Shown: positions 33,911-42,569 of the stretch, one piece after another
How positions within the stretch are numbered: position 1 is the first letter of the stretch
How the letters are laid out: the number at the start of each line of letters is the position of its first letter
Assembly (NCBI RefSeq): GCF_003473295.1
Contig: NZ_QRMP01000008.1
Coordinates: 67,007 to 131,006, forward strand
DNA: 64,000 bases
Source of the DNA: Parabacteroides sp. AM08-6
GTDB lineage: Bacteria; Bacteroidota; Bacteroidia; Bacteroidales; Tannerellaceae
Reading direction: 5' to 3'
Translations under genes and position numbers: made by a program
The notes under the pieces: generated by a model
Told to the model about the DNA's origin: nothing
Database searches by the model: none
Seen by the model: only the letters and a program-made list of their open reading frames with translations

Positions 33911-36900
33911 TAATAATAATTTTCTGTTCAGCGTTAGTCGACAATTTAGCTGTACGTACTTTCACACGCCCCTGCCGGTCGGCTGCATCATAATACCACC
34001 CTTCGTTACCCGTTTCAAATTCGGTTGCCGAAAGGGCAGGCAATGATTTACCATTCACTGTCACATTTGCCGGAGCTTTCAGATAACGTGTATCTAAAAG
34101 ATAGGAACGTTCCTGATAACGGCCTTTAAAATCCCCTTTTGCTTTCGCGATATTAACAGTCACCGTCCCGGTTTGCCCTTCGGGTGCAGAAACTGAAATC
34201 AACGTTTCGGCAAATTCACCTTTTTCATAATCACGTGTCAAACAGTCGTCTTCATACAAATTAAAGGAGGTATTGCCGGAAGGATAAAGGTCGAGTGTCA
34301 GAACATCTGTCGGCTTCTCTCCCACATAGTTCATATCCGGATACATCGGGATAATTGCCCCTTGACGGATAAATACAGGACAAATATCCAATGCGGCATT
34401 ATACTTATCCAGCCACTTACCGCCTTCATATTTCTCACCGGTCCAATAATCGTACCATTCACCTTCCGGAAAATAAATCTTATCACGTACATTGCGATGT
34501 GTATATACGGGAGCTACCAGCATCCATTCGCCACTCATAAACTGATATTGTGTCGTCGTATCACGGGTTACAGGGTCGTCCGGAAATTCCAAAACCATTG
34601 CACGGGCCATCGGGACGCCTGTGGTATGTGCTTCATGGCAATAGGTATAACCGTAAGGGTTCAGGCGCATTTTCAATTTCAAGTAATTACGGCTGATATC
34701 CGTATAAGGATGCCCGTACACCCAAGGTTGACGGTCGGTATCGGCCCAGCCGCTCATTGTCATAAAAATAGGAGTAAATACTTTCCATTGCAAGTCGCGT
34801 ATATACGTTCTTGGCGAACCGCCGAAAATACCGTCCACATCACTCGTTGCCGCATTCATAGCCGAAAGTCCCGCACCAGTGACAGTCGGGATATGATAAC
34901 GGATATAATCCCAGTTACTATACTGGTCGCCACTCCACACTGTAGAATAACGCTGTGTTCCGGCCCATCCGCAGACAGACCATACGAAACCACGTTCATT
35001 TGTATTATTCTGAATACCTTCAAAAGCTGATTTACAACCGTTCAAGGCAAACTCATACCCTTCGCCTACCCAAGCAACATCCAGTTTACAGAGACGAGTA
35101 CCGCAAGTTCCCACTTCATAGGCTATTTTGTCAACTCCGTTTTCCGTCCATAGCCCGGTATAGAAACCACGTTTATGCAATTCCATAACCACAGAATCAA
35201 GCTTCACATACCCGCAACCATACCCATCGTTAGGTAAAATCCAACCACGCGGCATATCATATTCCACATATTTATCGGCTATCTGGCTGATTACATCCGG
35301 GGTCGTTTGCGTCCATCCTGTACGCTGTTCGCCTTTGTTATAGCAATCGGCATCCCCCATCGTCAGCATCCACATGGCCGGCATAAAAGGTTTTCCTGTT
35401 ATGTCGGTATAATCATTCAAAATGTTTTTCAAAGAAGGACCAAAGAAATAAAAAGCATCGAAACGGTTTTCGTCATGCGTCAACCGACTGGTATAAGCCA
35501 ACATCTTAAATCCGTCATCATACACTTTGTCGGAAATACCCGAACCGTTGAACGAATATTGTCCCGGTGCAAAAGTATTACGGAACACCCCGTATCCCTT
35601 AGTCGACATATAGAAAGGAGCCGGATTGGAAGCTTGGTCTTCATCCCATCCTGTGACTGCAATATCCAGCGTCTTACCTTTATGCGAGAAATTCCCCTGT
35701 TGCATACCGCAACCATAAAACTCCTCATCTGCACTACGACGTAGCGTCTGGCTCGTTTTCAGACCAAAAGCAATCGGTTCGGCTTCTTCAAATAAGGCCG
35801 ATTTATTATTTTTATCGTACATGGCAAAACGAATCGGATTTTTATAGACACGTACCACACATTGCGGGGTCGCAAATTTGTAATAGTCCCCTGCATTACT
35901 CATTGATACATGCGGACTCTTTACTCCATAATCCACCACAATCGAGTTTGCCGCCGGATTCGTATATTCTCCGTCCGGAGCCAGCCAAATGCGGAAAATA
36001 TCATCCCGGTAAAACATTAGTTTCACTTTGGCATAGCCGGATACAAACTCATACTCCGTATTACTTATCTTGTTGAATTTCGTCAAATTACCGAGATTCA
36101 TCTTAGCCGCATACAGGCTGGTATTCAATGTATTATTGCCTGCTCGCTGATCTTTCGGGTATTGAATGGCAAATTCAATTTTATAAGACCCCATTTGGGT
36201 AAGGTCCGTAGCAGGGAAAACCACTTCGTATTCCTCTTGCTTCCCGATAGGCTGTGCAGAAGCTTTCACTTCAGCCGTCAGCTTCTGCCCGTTGTTCAGA
36301 GCGGCAGTCACGGAAAAATCCTCCTCCACGGATTTCGCACCTACATTTTTCAGTTTCACCTTCAGCACTTCCTCCTTTGTGAAAGTATTGCCCGCCTCCG
36401 GATGAGATGTGATATTCTCTAAAGCCAAGTCGTAATCGTAAGGCTGCGTCAGCTCAATATCGTCTACCATCCAGTACCAAGAGAAAATATCACGCCAGAA
36501 GAAGCGCAAATAGACATTTTTCTGGTTTGCAGCCACATTACTGATATTGATTTCTTCATTAACAGGAGCATGCAATAAGGTTGCCGCCGGAATTTTATCC
36601 ACGACATTATATTCGGTCCAATTTGTCCCGTCGGTACTGACACCAACCCAAAGACCGGCCCGTTTGCCGGTAAACCAATTGTTCCAACGGAAAAGATGTT
36701 GGAATTTCAATATCACATCATTTTTACCGGAACAATCAATCGCACTTGTCTGGAAATACCCATTCGGATATTCGCCAAGCTGGTTCCATTTGGTCACCTC
36801 CTCGCCGGTTGCGACACCCGGACGGAACTGCATATGAAAGCCACGGCTTGTAGAAGCAATAGGGGGAGCCTGTTGGTCAAACTGGAAAGAACCCGGATAG

Positions 36901-37070
36901 GGCTGGTCCGTAACCATCCATTTACACTTGCCGGACTTTGAAGAGTCGGCAACAATCCACCCGTCAGGTAATTTTCCCGAAGAAAAATCCTCTTTCCAGA
37001 AACTCTGTTGTTGAGCGGATAATGTCATTGCAAAACTTGCAAATAATGCTGAGAGTAATAATGTTTTCAT
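33906..37070 (-). CDS. Exported GH31 glycoside hydrolase with N-terminal carbohydrate-binding-type domains
   Basis: A signal peptide (MKTLLLSALFASFAMTLSA) precedes a MAM/choice-of-anchor-type domain (about 22-210) and a CARDB-like beta domain (about 212-315). The GH31 N-domain and TIM barrel follow, with a C-terminal beta region containing a DUF5110-like part. The nucleophile should be the Asp of KLDVAWVG (about residue 664) and the acid/base the Asp of VWSGDQYSNWD (about 714). The family acts on alpha-glucosides, alpha-xylosides or alpha-galactosides; the KLDVAWVG variant is not the classic WxDMNE alpha-glucosidase form, so specificity is open. It has its own promoter and no SusCD genes beside it. 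Confidence 0.92.
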   Translation of the reverse strand: MKTLLLSALFASFAMTLSAQQQSFWKEDFSSGKLPDGWIVADSSKSGKCKWMVTDQPYPGSFQFDQQAPPIASTSRGFHMQFRPGVATGEEVTKWNQLGEYPNGYFQTSAIDCSGKNDVILKFQHLFRWNNWFTGKRAGLWVGVSTDGTNWTEYNVVDKIPAATLLHAPVNEEINISNVAANQKNVYLRFFWRDIFSWYWMVDDIELTQPYDYDLALENITSHPEAGNTFTKEEVLKVKLKNVGAKSVEEDFSVTAALNNGQKLTAEVKASAQPIGKQEEYEVVFPATDLTQMGSYKIEFAIQYPKDQRAGNNTLNTSLYAAKMNLGNLTKFNKISNTEYEFVSGYAKVKLMFYRDDIFRIWLAPDGEYTNPAANSIVVDYGVKSPHVSMSNAGDYYKFATPQCVVRVYKNPIRFAMYDKNNKSALFEEAEPIAFGLKTSQTLRRSADEEFYGCGMQQGNFSHKGKTLDIAVTGWDEDQASNPAPFYMSTKGYGVFRNTFAPGQYSFNGSGISDKVYDDGFKMLAYTSRLTHDENRFDAFYFFGPSLKNILNDYTDITGKPFMPAMWMLTMGDADCYNKGEQRTGWTQTTPDVISQIADKYVEYDMPRGWILPNDGYGCGYVKLDSVVMELHKRGFYTGLWTENGVDKIAYEVGTCGTRLCKLDVAWVGEGYEFALNGCKSAFEGIQNNTNERGFVWSVCGWAGTQRYSTVWSGDQYSNWDYIRYHIPTVTGAGLSAMNAATSDVDGIFGGSPRTYIRDLQWKVFTPIFMTMSGWADTDRQPWVYGHPYTDISRNYLKLKMRLNPYGYTYCHEAHTTGVPMARAMVLEFPDDPVTRDTTTQYQFMSGEWMLVAPVYTHRNVRDKIYFPEGEWYDYWTGEKYEGGKWLDKYNAALDICPVFIRQGAIIPMYPDMNYVGEKPTDVLTLDLYPSGNTSFNLYEDDCLTRDYEKGEFAETLISVSAPEGQTGTVTVNIAKAKGDFKGRYQERSYLLDTRYLKAPANVTVNGKSLPALSATEFETGNEGWYYDAADRQGRVKVRTAKLSTNAEQKIIIN

Positions 37071-37108
37071 TTATCAGTATTCAGTTTGTTGACGTTAGTA
37101 ATTATATA

Positions 37109-37139
37109 CAAATGTACGTTTTTTGACGAAAATAGCAAA
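37109..37139 (-). promoter_or_regulatory. Promoter of the GH31 gene
   Basis: On the minus strand a perfect TTTG (37136-37139), 19 bp, then a perfect TAnnTTTG (TACATTTG, 37109-37116) match the Bacteroidetes housekeeping promoter. The predicted start is about 33 nt ahead of the ATG at 37070. Confidence 0.75.
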
Positions 37140-37240
37140 TATAATCCAATTAAAAATCAGAAATCATTACACCAACAATCAAAGAGGCTTCAAATGCGAC
37201 TCATCCAGGATTCGACGGATTCCCCGGCATGCTGTCCCCA

Positions 37241-37301
37241 GTGCCACCGTAGTGGCACTGCAATGCCATGCCGATGGCACTAGAGTGCCACTACGGTGGC
37301 A
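37241..37301. repeat. Cluster of three GTGCCAC/GTGGCAC hairpins
   Basis: GTGCCAC-CGTA-GTGGCAC (37241-37258), TGCCA-N6-TGGCA (37264-37279) and GTGCCAC-TACG-GTGGCA (37285-37301) lie in tandem. The first and third are reverse complements of each other apart from the last base, so the whole can also fold as one long arm or a cruciform. The GC content is far above that of the flanks. It lies 75 bp past the permease stop and 170 bp before the GH31 start. It could be a terminator or a REP-like repeat. Confidence 0.7.
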
Positions 37302-37375
37302 TTATCGACAAGTCGTAATACTTATTTACCTCGTATACGACATAAATGACAAAAATAACAAACCCTTTATTTTAC

Positions 37376-38377
37376 TTACGCTCCGGCATAAATCAAGAAC
37401 CCCAATCCTATCACAAACAAAACAAACATCCCCATATTCAAATAATCCGACGATTTGGGTGCTCCTTTAAACTCATGCCAGATAAGGATACCCCATAAAG
37501 CAGAAACCAAAGTAGCCCCCTGCCCCAATCCATAAGAAATAGCTGCCCCGGCCTTTTCGGAGGCAATCATACTGAATGACTGGCCGACACACCAGATAAC
37601 ACCACCCAATACCCCTACCAAATGGGTATTCATATTCCCTTTGAAATAACCGGAAACAGAGACAGGTTCCCCTTCCACCGGCCGTTTCATTGCAATGGTA
37701 TTAAACAAAAAATTGCTGACAAAAACACCTAATGCAAAAATAAACACTGCCGTATACGGCGTCAATTTACCAGATGCCGGCTCTACGAAATTATTCAAAT
37801 CCATCGATGCCGCCACAAAACGATAGAAAAAGGCCATAATAACACCCGCTGCAACCGAAATGAAAATACCCTTGCCGGAAACCTTTTTCGACCCCACCAA
37901 TGCCTTTTTATAAGCCAACCCGTTCAGTAATATTGCGACCGTAATCAAAGCTACTCCTATAAAAATATACAACGGTTCTCCTTTTGCCGAACCGAAATAA
38001 TTAACCAACACTCCTAATACCAGCGCCAGCCCTATCCCTACCGGAAAAGCCACAGACATACCACAGATGGCTATAGCCGCCGACAATAGTATATTAGCCG
38101 CATTGAAAATAATTCCTCCTAAAAAGGCGCTCCCCAAATTTATTCCGTCCGCTTGTGCCAGATTAGACAAAAAGCTTTCTCCTTCTTGCCCGAAACTACC
38201 CAGCGTAAATGCGGAAACAACAGAAAACAGCAGTACACCAATTACATAATCCCAATAAAAAAATTCGTATCTCCATGTTTTGGACGCCAGCTTTTGCGTG
38301 TTTCCCCACGACCCCCAACAAAGCATCGTAATGACGCAAAATACGATTGCCAACGAATAATTCTGTACTATAAACAT
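37376..38377 (-). CDS. GRP-family sugar permease (ribose/glucose porter type)
   Basis: Ten hydrophobic helices fill the 333 residues, with the duplicated drug/metabolite-transporter layout. Motifs CWGSWGNTQKL in TM1, GMSVAFPVGIGLALVLG, and WCVGQSFSMIASEKAGAAISYGLGQGATLVSALWGILIWHEFKG fit the GRP sugar transporter family, which includes glucose and ribose porters and is related to RhaT. It lies 12 bp after the ADP-ribosylglycohydrolase gene in an operon with ribokinase, so ribose is the probable cargo, comparable in role to RusT of the B. thetaiotaomicron ribose system. Confidence 0.85.
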   Translation of the reverse strand: MFIVQNYSLAIVFCVITMLCWGSWGNTQKLASKTWRYEFFYWDYVIGVLLFSVVSAFTLGSFGQEGESFLSNLAQADGINLGSAFLGGIIFNAANILLSAAIAICGMSVAFPVGIGLALVLGVLVNYFGSAKGEPLYIFIGVALITVAILLNGLAYKKALVGSKKVSGKGIFISVAAGVIMAFFYRFVAASMDLNNFVEPASGKLTPYTAVFIFALGVFVSNFLFNTIAMKRPVEGEPVSVSGYFKGNMNTHLVGVLGGVIWCVGQSFSMIASEKAGAAISYGLGQGATLVSALWGILIWHEFKGAPKSSDYLNMGMFVLFVIGLGFLIYAGA

Positions 38378-38389
38378 AATCTTTACTAT

Positions 38390-39943
38390 TTATTGATGAA
38401 CAGTTTGTAAAGGTGCATCCGAATAAATCAATGCATCATTAAAGTGAACGGAAGCACCCGGAACCGGGTTCAACCATTTGAAAGTGAAAATATGTTTTCC
38501 TTTAGGGAGCTGATATTTCCAGAATAAATCATTCCGACGTGTACGGAACGCGGCAGGCAGATTGGCAGTTTCCGCCAACTCACCATCCATATACATCTCG
38601 ACACGGGCTACGTAGTTCCCATCATCGGCACGCACATATCCTTTAAAGACAATGCCTGTACCCTCCCATGCCACTTCTCCGACCTCCGCAATCTCCCGGT
38701 TTACACCAAGACGACCCACGGGATACAGGCCATCAAAGGCTTTTTCATAACGAACAGGAACCGGCTGCTGGCAAGCAATCGTTATCTCCTTTTCGCCCAC
38801 TTCTCCTCCATTGCGTTCTATCATTTGCAAAGCTTGGTTAAAACTCATCTGATAAGTCCGGTTCAGGGAAATATTCGTATAGGCAAAATTCATATCTTCT
38901 ACCTCCTTCAGGTTTTTCAACCAATAATCCGGTATCTTGCTATACCCGATTATCGCTCCCAAAATACCGGCGGCAGAAGCGGGATTGCAATCAGAATCTT
39001 GTCCGCAACGAGTTGCAATATCCATCGTTTTATAAAAGTCCCCTTCTCCATACAAAAGGCTAATCAGAATATAGGCACTGTTGATAACCGCATCGATATT
39101 GAACGGAACAAATACACCATCCGGGCATCCGATATCCTCACTCCATTTCTTTTCACATTCAAACCAAGTACGTTTCCAGTCGTCGGGATACTCTTGATGC
39201 CAACGAATAACGTCGCTCATGCACTGGTAATACCGGCTTTGCCGGGGGATTGTTTTCAATGCTTCGGTTACGATAAATTCAATATCGTCCGAAACAAATG
39301 CCAGCGAATACATCGCCCCGACATAGACACCTCCGTACCAGCCGTCGCCATAATTCATGATATGCCCGATTTTATCAGATATTTCAGAGGCCGTATTCGG
39401 CATTCCCGGCGACATCAAGCCGGAATAATCGGCTTCAATCTGGTAATCGAGATCGTCGGCATGCGGATTATTCAACCAATTGCCGGATTCCGGCGGCATG
39501 ATACCTTGCAAAATATTATAACGTGCAGACTGGTTTGCATGCCAAAGCATATATCCGGCATTAGCAAAAGCCATCGCGAACGAGTCGACCGGAGCATCCA
39601 AACCTAAACGGTCGAAAACATCGACAAAAGTCAAATCCATGTACACGTCATCGTACAAACCGGGTGAATTTTCATACCACCATTTGATATACCCATCCGG
39701 CCAAGGGATAGTGACATACTCCTGAATCATCGTTCCGTTATAACGAAATTCCGTAGGCCCGCCGTAAGTACAACCGATAGTCTGGCCGGCCCATCCTCCT
39801 TTTATCTTATCCAATAATTTTTCACGGCTGATAGTAAATTTATCAGGAAGCTTATCCATAACAGGTTGTTGCGAACAGGAGAGCATTCCCAATGACAAAG
39901 CAATCATTCCGATTTGTAAGATTGTGTTTTTCATAATAACCAT
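38390..39943 (-). CDS. ADP-ribosylglycohydrolase-family lipoprotein
   Basis: ATGs at 39943 and 39934 are both possible; the second gives MKNTILQIGMIALSLGMLSC with a clear lipobox. The ADP-ribosylglycohydrolase metal motifs are visible as LYDDVYMDLTFVDV (about residue 95) and GQDSDCNPASAAGILGAIIG (about residue 315), slightly changed from the usual TDDT and GxDxDT forms. The C-terminal part (about 410-510) looks like a beta-sandwich (GYVRADDGNYVARVEMYMDG). The enzyme is predicted to be lipidated outside the cytoplasm and to cleave ribosyl bonds. With ribokinase and a sugar permease in the same operon it probably frees ribose from ADP-ribose-like or nucleoside substrates. Confidence 0.88.
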   Translation of the reverse strand: MVIMKNTILQIGMIALSLGMLSCSQQPVMDKLPDKFTISREKLLDKIKGGWAGQTIGCTYGGPTEFRYNGTMIQEYVTIPWPDGYIKWWYENSPGLYDDVYMDLTFVDVFDRLGLDAPVDSFAMAFANAGYMLWHANQSARYNILQGIMPPESGNWLNNPHADDLDYQIEADYSGLMSPGMPNTASEISDKIGHIMNYGDGWYGGVYVGAMYSLAFVSDDIEFIVTEALKTIPRQSRYYQCMSDVIRWHQEYPDDWKRTWFECEKKWSEDIGCPDGVFVPFNIDAVINSAYILISLLYGEGDFYKTMDIATRCGQDSDCNPASAAGILGAIIGYSKIPDYWLKNLKEVEDMNFAYTNISLNRTYQMSFNQALQMIERNGGEVGEKEITIACQQPVPVRYEKAFDGLYPVGRLGVNREIAEVGEVAWEGTGIVFKGYVRADDGNYVARVEMYMDGELAETANLPAAFRTRRNDLFWKYQLPKGKHIFTFKWLNPVPGASVHFNDALIYSDAPLQTVHQ

Positions 39944-39955
39944 ATCTATTTATAA

Positions 39956-40885
39956 TTAACCAAATATATCTACTTCACTCCGATAAGGAGCAGACGATTG
40001 CGCTCCGGCACGTGTCACGGAAATAGCCGAAGCTTTACAAGCAAAACGCACTGCCTCTGTCAGGCTTCTGCCTTCTGCCAACGCCACGGTCAATGCACCG
40101 TTAAAAACATCTCCTGCCGCTGTCGTATCCACAGCCTCCACCTTCAGGGCCGGAACAAAATCTACATTTCCTTCACAATAAGCCAAAGCCCCCTTCGAGC
40201 CGAGCGTAATAATAACATTCTGTACCCCCATTTCCGATAAGACACGAGCAGCTTCAACAGCCGAAACTTCGTCTGTTATTTTCACACCGGAAATCATTTC
40301 TGCCTCCGTTTCATTCGGAGTAATCAAATACAGCTTTTTCAGCAATCCGGCAGAAAGAGGATGTGCGGGAGCCGGATTGAGAATGACTTTCTTTCCAAGA
40401 CAAGCCCCTTTCCCGACTACATATTCCACTGTCTCCATTGGAATTTCGAGCTGCATCAATATCAGGTCCGCATGCTTGATGGCCTCTTCTACTTTTGCCA
40501 AATCAACCGGCAAAAGATTTGCATTAGCTCCGGAAGCTACGACAATACAATTTTCTGCCTGCTCGTCCACTGTAATCAAAGCCACACCGGAAGGATGTTC
40601 GGAATCGGAAAAGATATAAGACGTATTTATTCCTTCTTCCTCAAAAAGTTGTTGGGATTGATGTCCGAAAATATCACTGCCGGTCTTACAGATAAACGTC
40701 ACCGGTGCACCCAGCCGTGCGGCTGCTACAGCCTGATTGGCCCCTTTTCCGCCCGGGTTCATAAAAAATGTTCCTCCCAAAATCGTCTCTCCGGGACGGG
40801 GAAGATGCCGGGCTTTTATCACCATATCGGTATTGGTACTACCGACAACCAGAATTTTCCGTCTGACTAATTGTGTCGTATCCAT
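39956..40885 (-). CDS. rbsK: Ribokinase
   Basis: A PfkB-family kinase of 309 residues. The sugar-binding and fold motifs are NTDMVIKARHLPRPGET, the signature GGKGANQAVAAARLGA (about 47-62), and NPAPA. The catalytic DTTAAGDVFNGAL (about 252-264) carries the catalytic Asp. The sequence matches ribokinase rather than fructokinase or adenosine kinase, though 2-deoxyribose or related sugars cannot be excluded. It is the first gene of the minus-strand ribose operon and is divergent from the helical protein gene at 41035. Confidence 0.92.
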   Translation of the reverse strand: MDTTQLVRRKILVVGSTNTDMVIKARHLPRPGETILGGTFFMNPGGKGANQAVAAARLGAPVTFICKTGSDIFGHQSQQLFEEEGINTSYIFSDSEHPSGVALITVDEQAENCIVVASGANANLLPVDLAKVEEAIKHADLILMQLEIPMETVEYVVGKGACLGKKVILNPAPAHPLSAGLLKKLYLITPNETEAEMISGVKITDEVSAVEAARVLSEMGVQNVIITLGSKGALAYCEGNVDFVPALKVEAVDTTAAGDVFNGALTVALAEGRSLTEAVRFACKASAISVTRAGAQSSAPYRSEVDIFG

Positions 40886-40963
40886 GTCTATGCCTAATTA
40901 AAAGATTACAATGAAGCGGTACAAATATATCCTTATATTTTTGCTCTTTTTATATATAATTCC

Positions 40964-40994
40964 TTTGTAAAGATAAACCCAAATCTTACTTTTG
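40964..40994 (+). promoter_or_regulatory. Promoter of the gene at 41035
   Basis: TTTG (40964-40967), 19 bp and TACTTTTG (40987-40994) match the Bacteroidetes promoter consensus exactly. The predicted start is about 35 nt before the ATG. A minus-strand TATATTTG at 40922-40929 is a candidate -7 for ribokinase but has no matching -33. Confidence 0.75.
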
Positions 40995-41034
40995 TTTTAT
41001 CAAAATATAACATACAACTAAATATCAAGATATT

Positions 41035-42567
41035 ATGTTCATGAAAAACACCACTTTATCCAATCAGCTATATCTTCTCATCCAATCACTTTCGAAAGCC
41101 GAAAAACGTTATTTCCGTCTATACAGCAATCTGCAAAGCGGTGAAAAAAACTACCTGATTCTTTTCGATTTTATAAATGATGGTGTACCGGCCGATAAAC
41201 TCTATACTCTTTATAGCCAGACACAAGAGGCAAAAAGTTTCGAGATGGCGTCCAAACATCTGTATCGTACAATCATGAATTGCCTTATTAATCTACGAGA
41301 AAAGCAGGATATTCAAACATCTATCTTCAATTATATCACCAAAGCAGCGATTTTGTTTGAACGGGAATTGTTCGATGCGGCATTCACAGAACTGGAAAAA
41401 GCTGAAAAATTGGCTGTCACCTATGAAAACGATGCGCTTTTACTGCTTATCCGGCGTACGGAACTTAAATACTTGAGTTCACTCAACTTCGAAGGAATCA
41501 GTGAACGGGAATTAGTCGGCAAACAAATGGAGATAAACGATGTAATGAAATATTCCCGAAATATAAATCTACACCTACAATTGTACGATATACTGAAACA
41601 CCGGGTTATTTACAAAGGATATGCACGTTCCGACAAACAAAAAGAAGATTTGAACGACCTGATACTCAGTGAGCTTAATTTGATGGCAAATCACTCTTAT
41701 CAGGGTTTTGAAGCAAAGAAACTACACTTGCTATTTCAGGCAACTTATTATTTAAATACAGGAAATTACAAATCTGCCATTCGTTTTTATCAGGAACTGA
41801 TAGCCTTGTTCGAAACAAACAGGCATTTGATTTTAAATCCTCCTATTTATTATTTCAGCGCTGTAACAGGTATATTGGATAGTTTGCAAATTGCCGGACT
41901 ATATCAGGAAATGCCTTTTTTCATCTCCAAATTAAAAGAGATAGTGAATTGTGACTATTCCTCCGAATTTATCCTGGAAGTGCAGGCACAGATTTATCTA
42001 TACGAGCAGGCTTATTTGCTGAATACCGGACAATTCCCAGCCGCGCTTGCTCTTACCGAGAAATATGAAGAGAGTTTATTCAAAAAGATAACTTTACCCG
42101 ACCTCGAAACGCAACTGAAATTACATCTCAACCAAGCCATTCTCTATCTTTGCTGTAACGAACCGCAAAAAGCACGTAAGAACATGAAAAAAATTTTCAG
42201 TTCTGGTAAACTTTTCTATGCACTTCCCTCCTACAAAACGGCTCGTCTAATTAATCTGCTTATACAAGCGGAATTAGGAAATTATGATTTCTTCGAGAAT
42301 GAAATAAGTTCCATTAAACGCAACATCCGTTACGAAAAACAGACATACAGAACAGAAAAACTCTTATTCCGATTCGTTATGGCTTATCCGCTCCCGACTT
42401 TTCAAAAATCACGAGAAAAGCTATGGCGGACATACCAAAAACAAATTCAGGATATCCGCCATGATAAATATGAAAAGCAATTGCTTAAAACCTTCGATAT
42501 ACTTGCTTGGATTGAAAGTAAACTGACGGGAACCAGTCTCGCCGAAATTCTGGTACAAAACCTATAA
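41035..42567 (+). CDS. Large helical (TPR-like) protein, candidate regulator of the ribose genes
   Basis: This 510-residue protein has no signal peptide, membrane segment or recognisable catalytic motif. It is nearly all alpha-helical, with repeated units of paired helices (for example FDAAFTELEKAEKLAVTYEND, NYKSAIRFYQELIALFE and FPAALALTEKYEES) that resemble tetratricopeptide repeats. The first 30 residues (LSNQLYLLIQSLSKAEKRYFRLY) form a basic helical segment. It is divergent from the ribose operon and has its own strong promoter. The B. thetaiotaomicron ribose locus also has a separate, unusual regulator gene (rusR). I infer a similar job but cannot show DNA binding. Starts at 41035 and 41041 are both possible. 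Confidence 0.7.
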   Translation: MFMKNTTLSNQLYLLIQSLSKAEKRYFRLYSNLQSGEKNYLILFDFINDGVPADKLYTLYSQTQEAKSFEMASKHLYRTIMNCLINLREKQDIQTSIFNYITKAAILFERELFDAAFTELEKAEKLAVTYENDALLLLIRRTELKYLSSLNFEGISERELVGKQMEINDVMKYSRNINLHLQLYDILKHRVIYKGYARSDKQKEDLNDLILSELNLMANHSYQGFEAKKLHLLFQATYYLNTGNYKSAIRFYQELIALFETNRHLILNPPIYYFSAVTGILDSLQIAGLYQEMPFFISKLKEIVNCDYSSEFILEVQAQIYLYEQAYLLNTGQFPAALALTEKYEESLFKKITLPDLETQLKLHLNQAILYLCCNEPQKARKNMKKIFSSGKLFYALPSYKTARLINLLIQAELGNYDFFENEISSIKRNIRYEKQTYRTEKLLFRFVMAYPLPTFQKSREKLWRTYQKQIQDIRHDKYEKQLLKTFDILAWIESKLTGTSLAEILVQNL

Positions 42568-42569
42568 TT

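Larger units (their letters stand above)
37071..37375. other. 305-bp intergenic region between GH31 and permease genes
   Basis: No gene is seen. It holds the GH31 promoter (37109-37139), a GC-rich cluster of three hairpins (37241-37301), and otherwise AT-rich sequence with no further structure that I can see. Confidence 0.6.

Noticed and set aside
34362..35030. Plus-strand open frame of 222 codons opposite the GH31 gene
   Set aside because: It is antisense to a conserved catalytic region, His/Ile/Arg-biased, and without domain or promoter support.
37241..37301. CRISPR array
   Set aside because: The repeat units are short, in inverted orientation and without unique spacers; no cas gene is nearby.
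38825..39607. Plus-strand open frame of 260 codons
   Set aside because: Antisense to the ADP-ribosylglycohydrolase gene, with no motif of its own.
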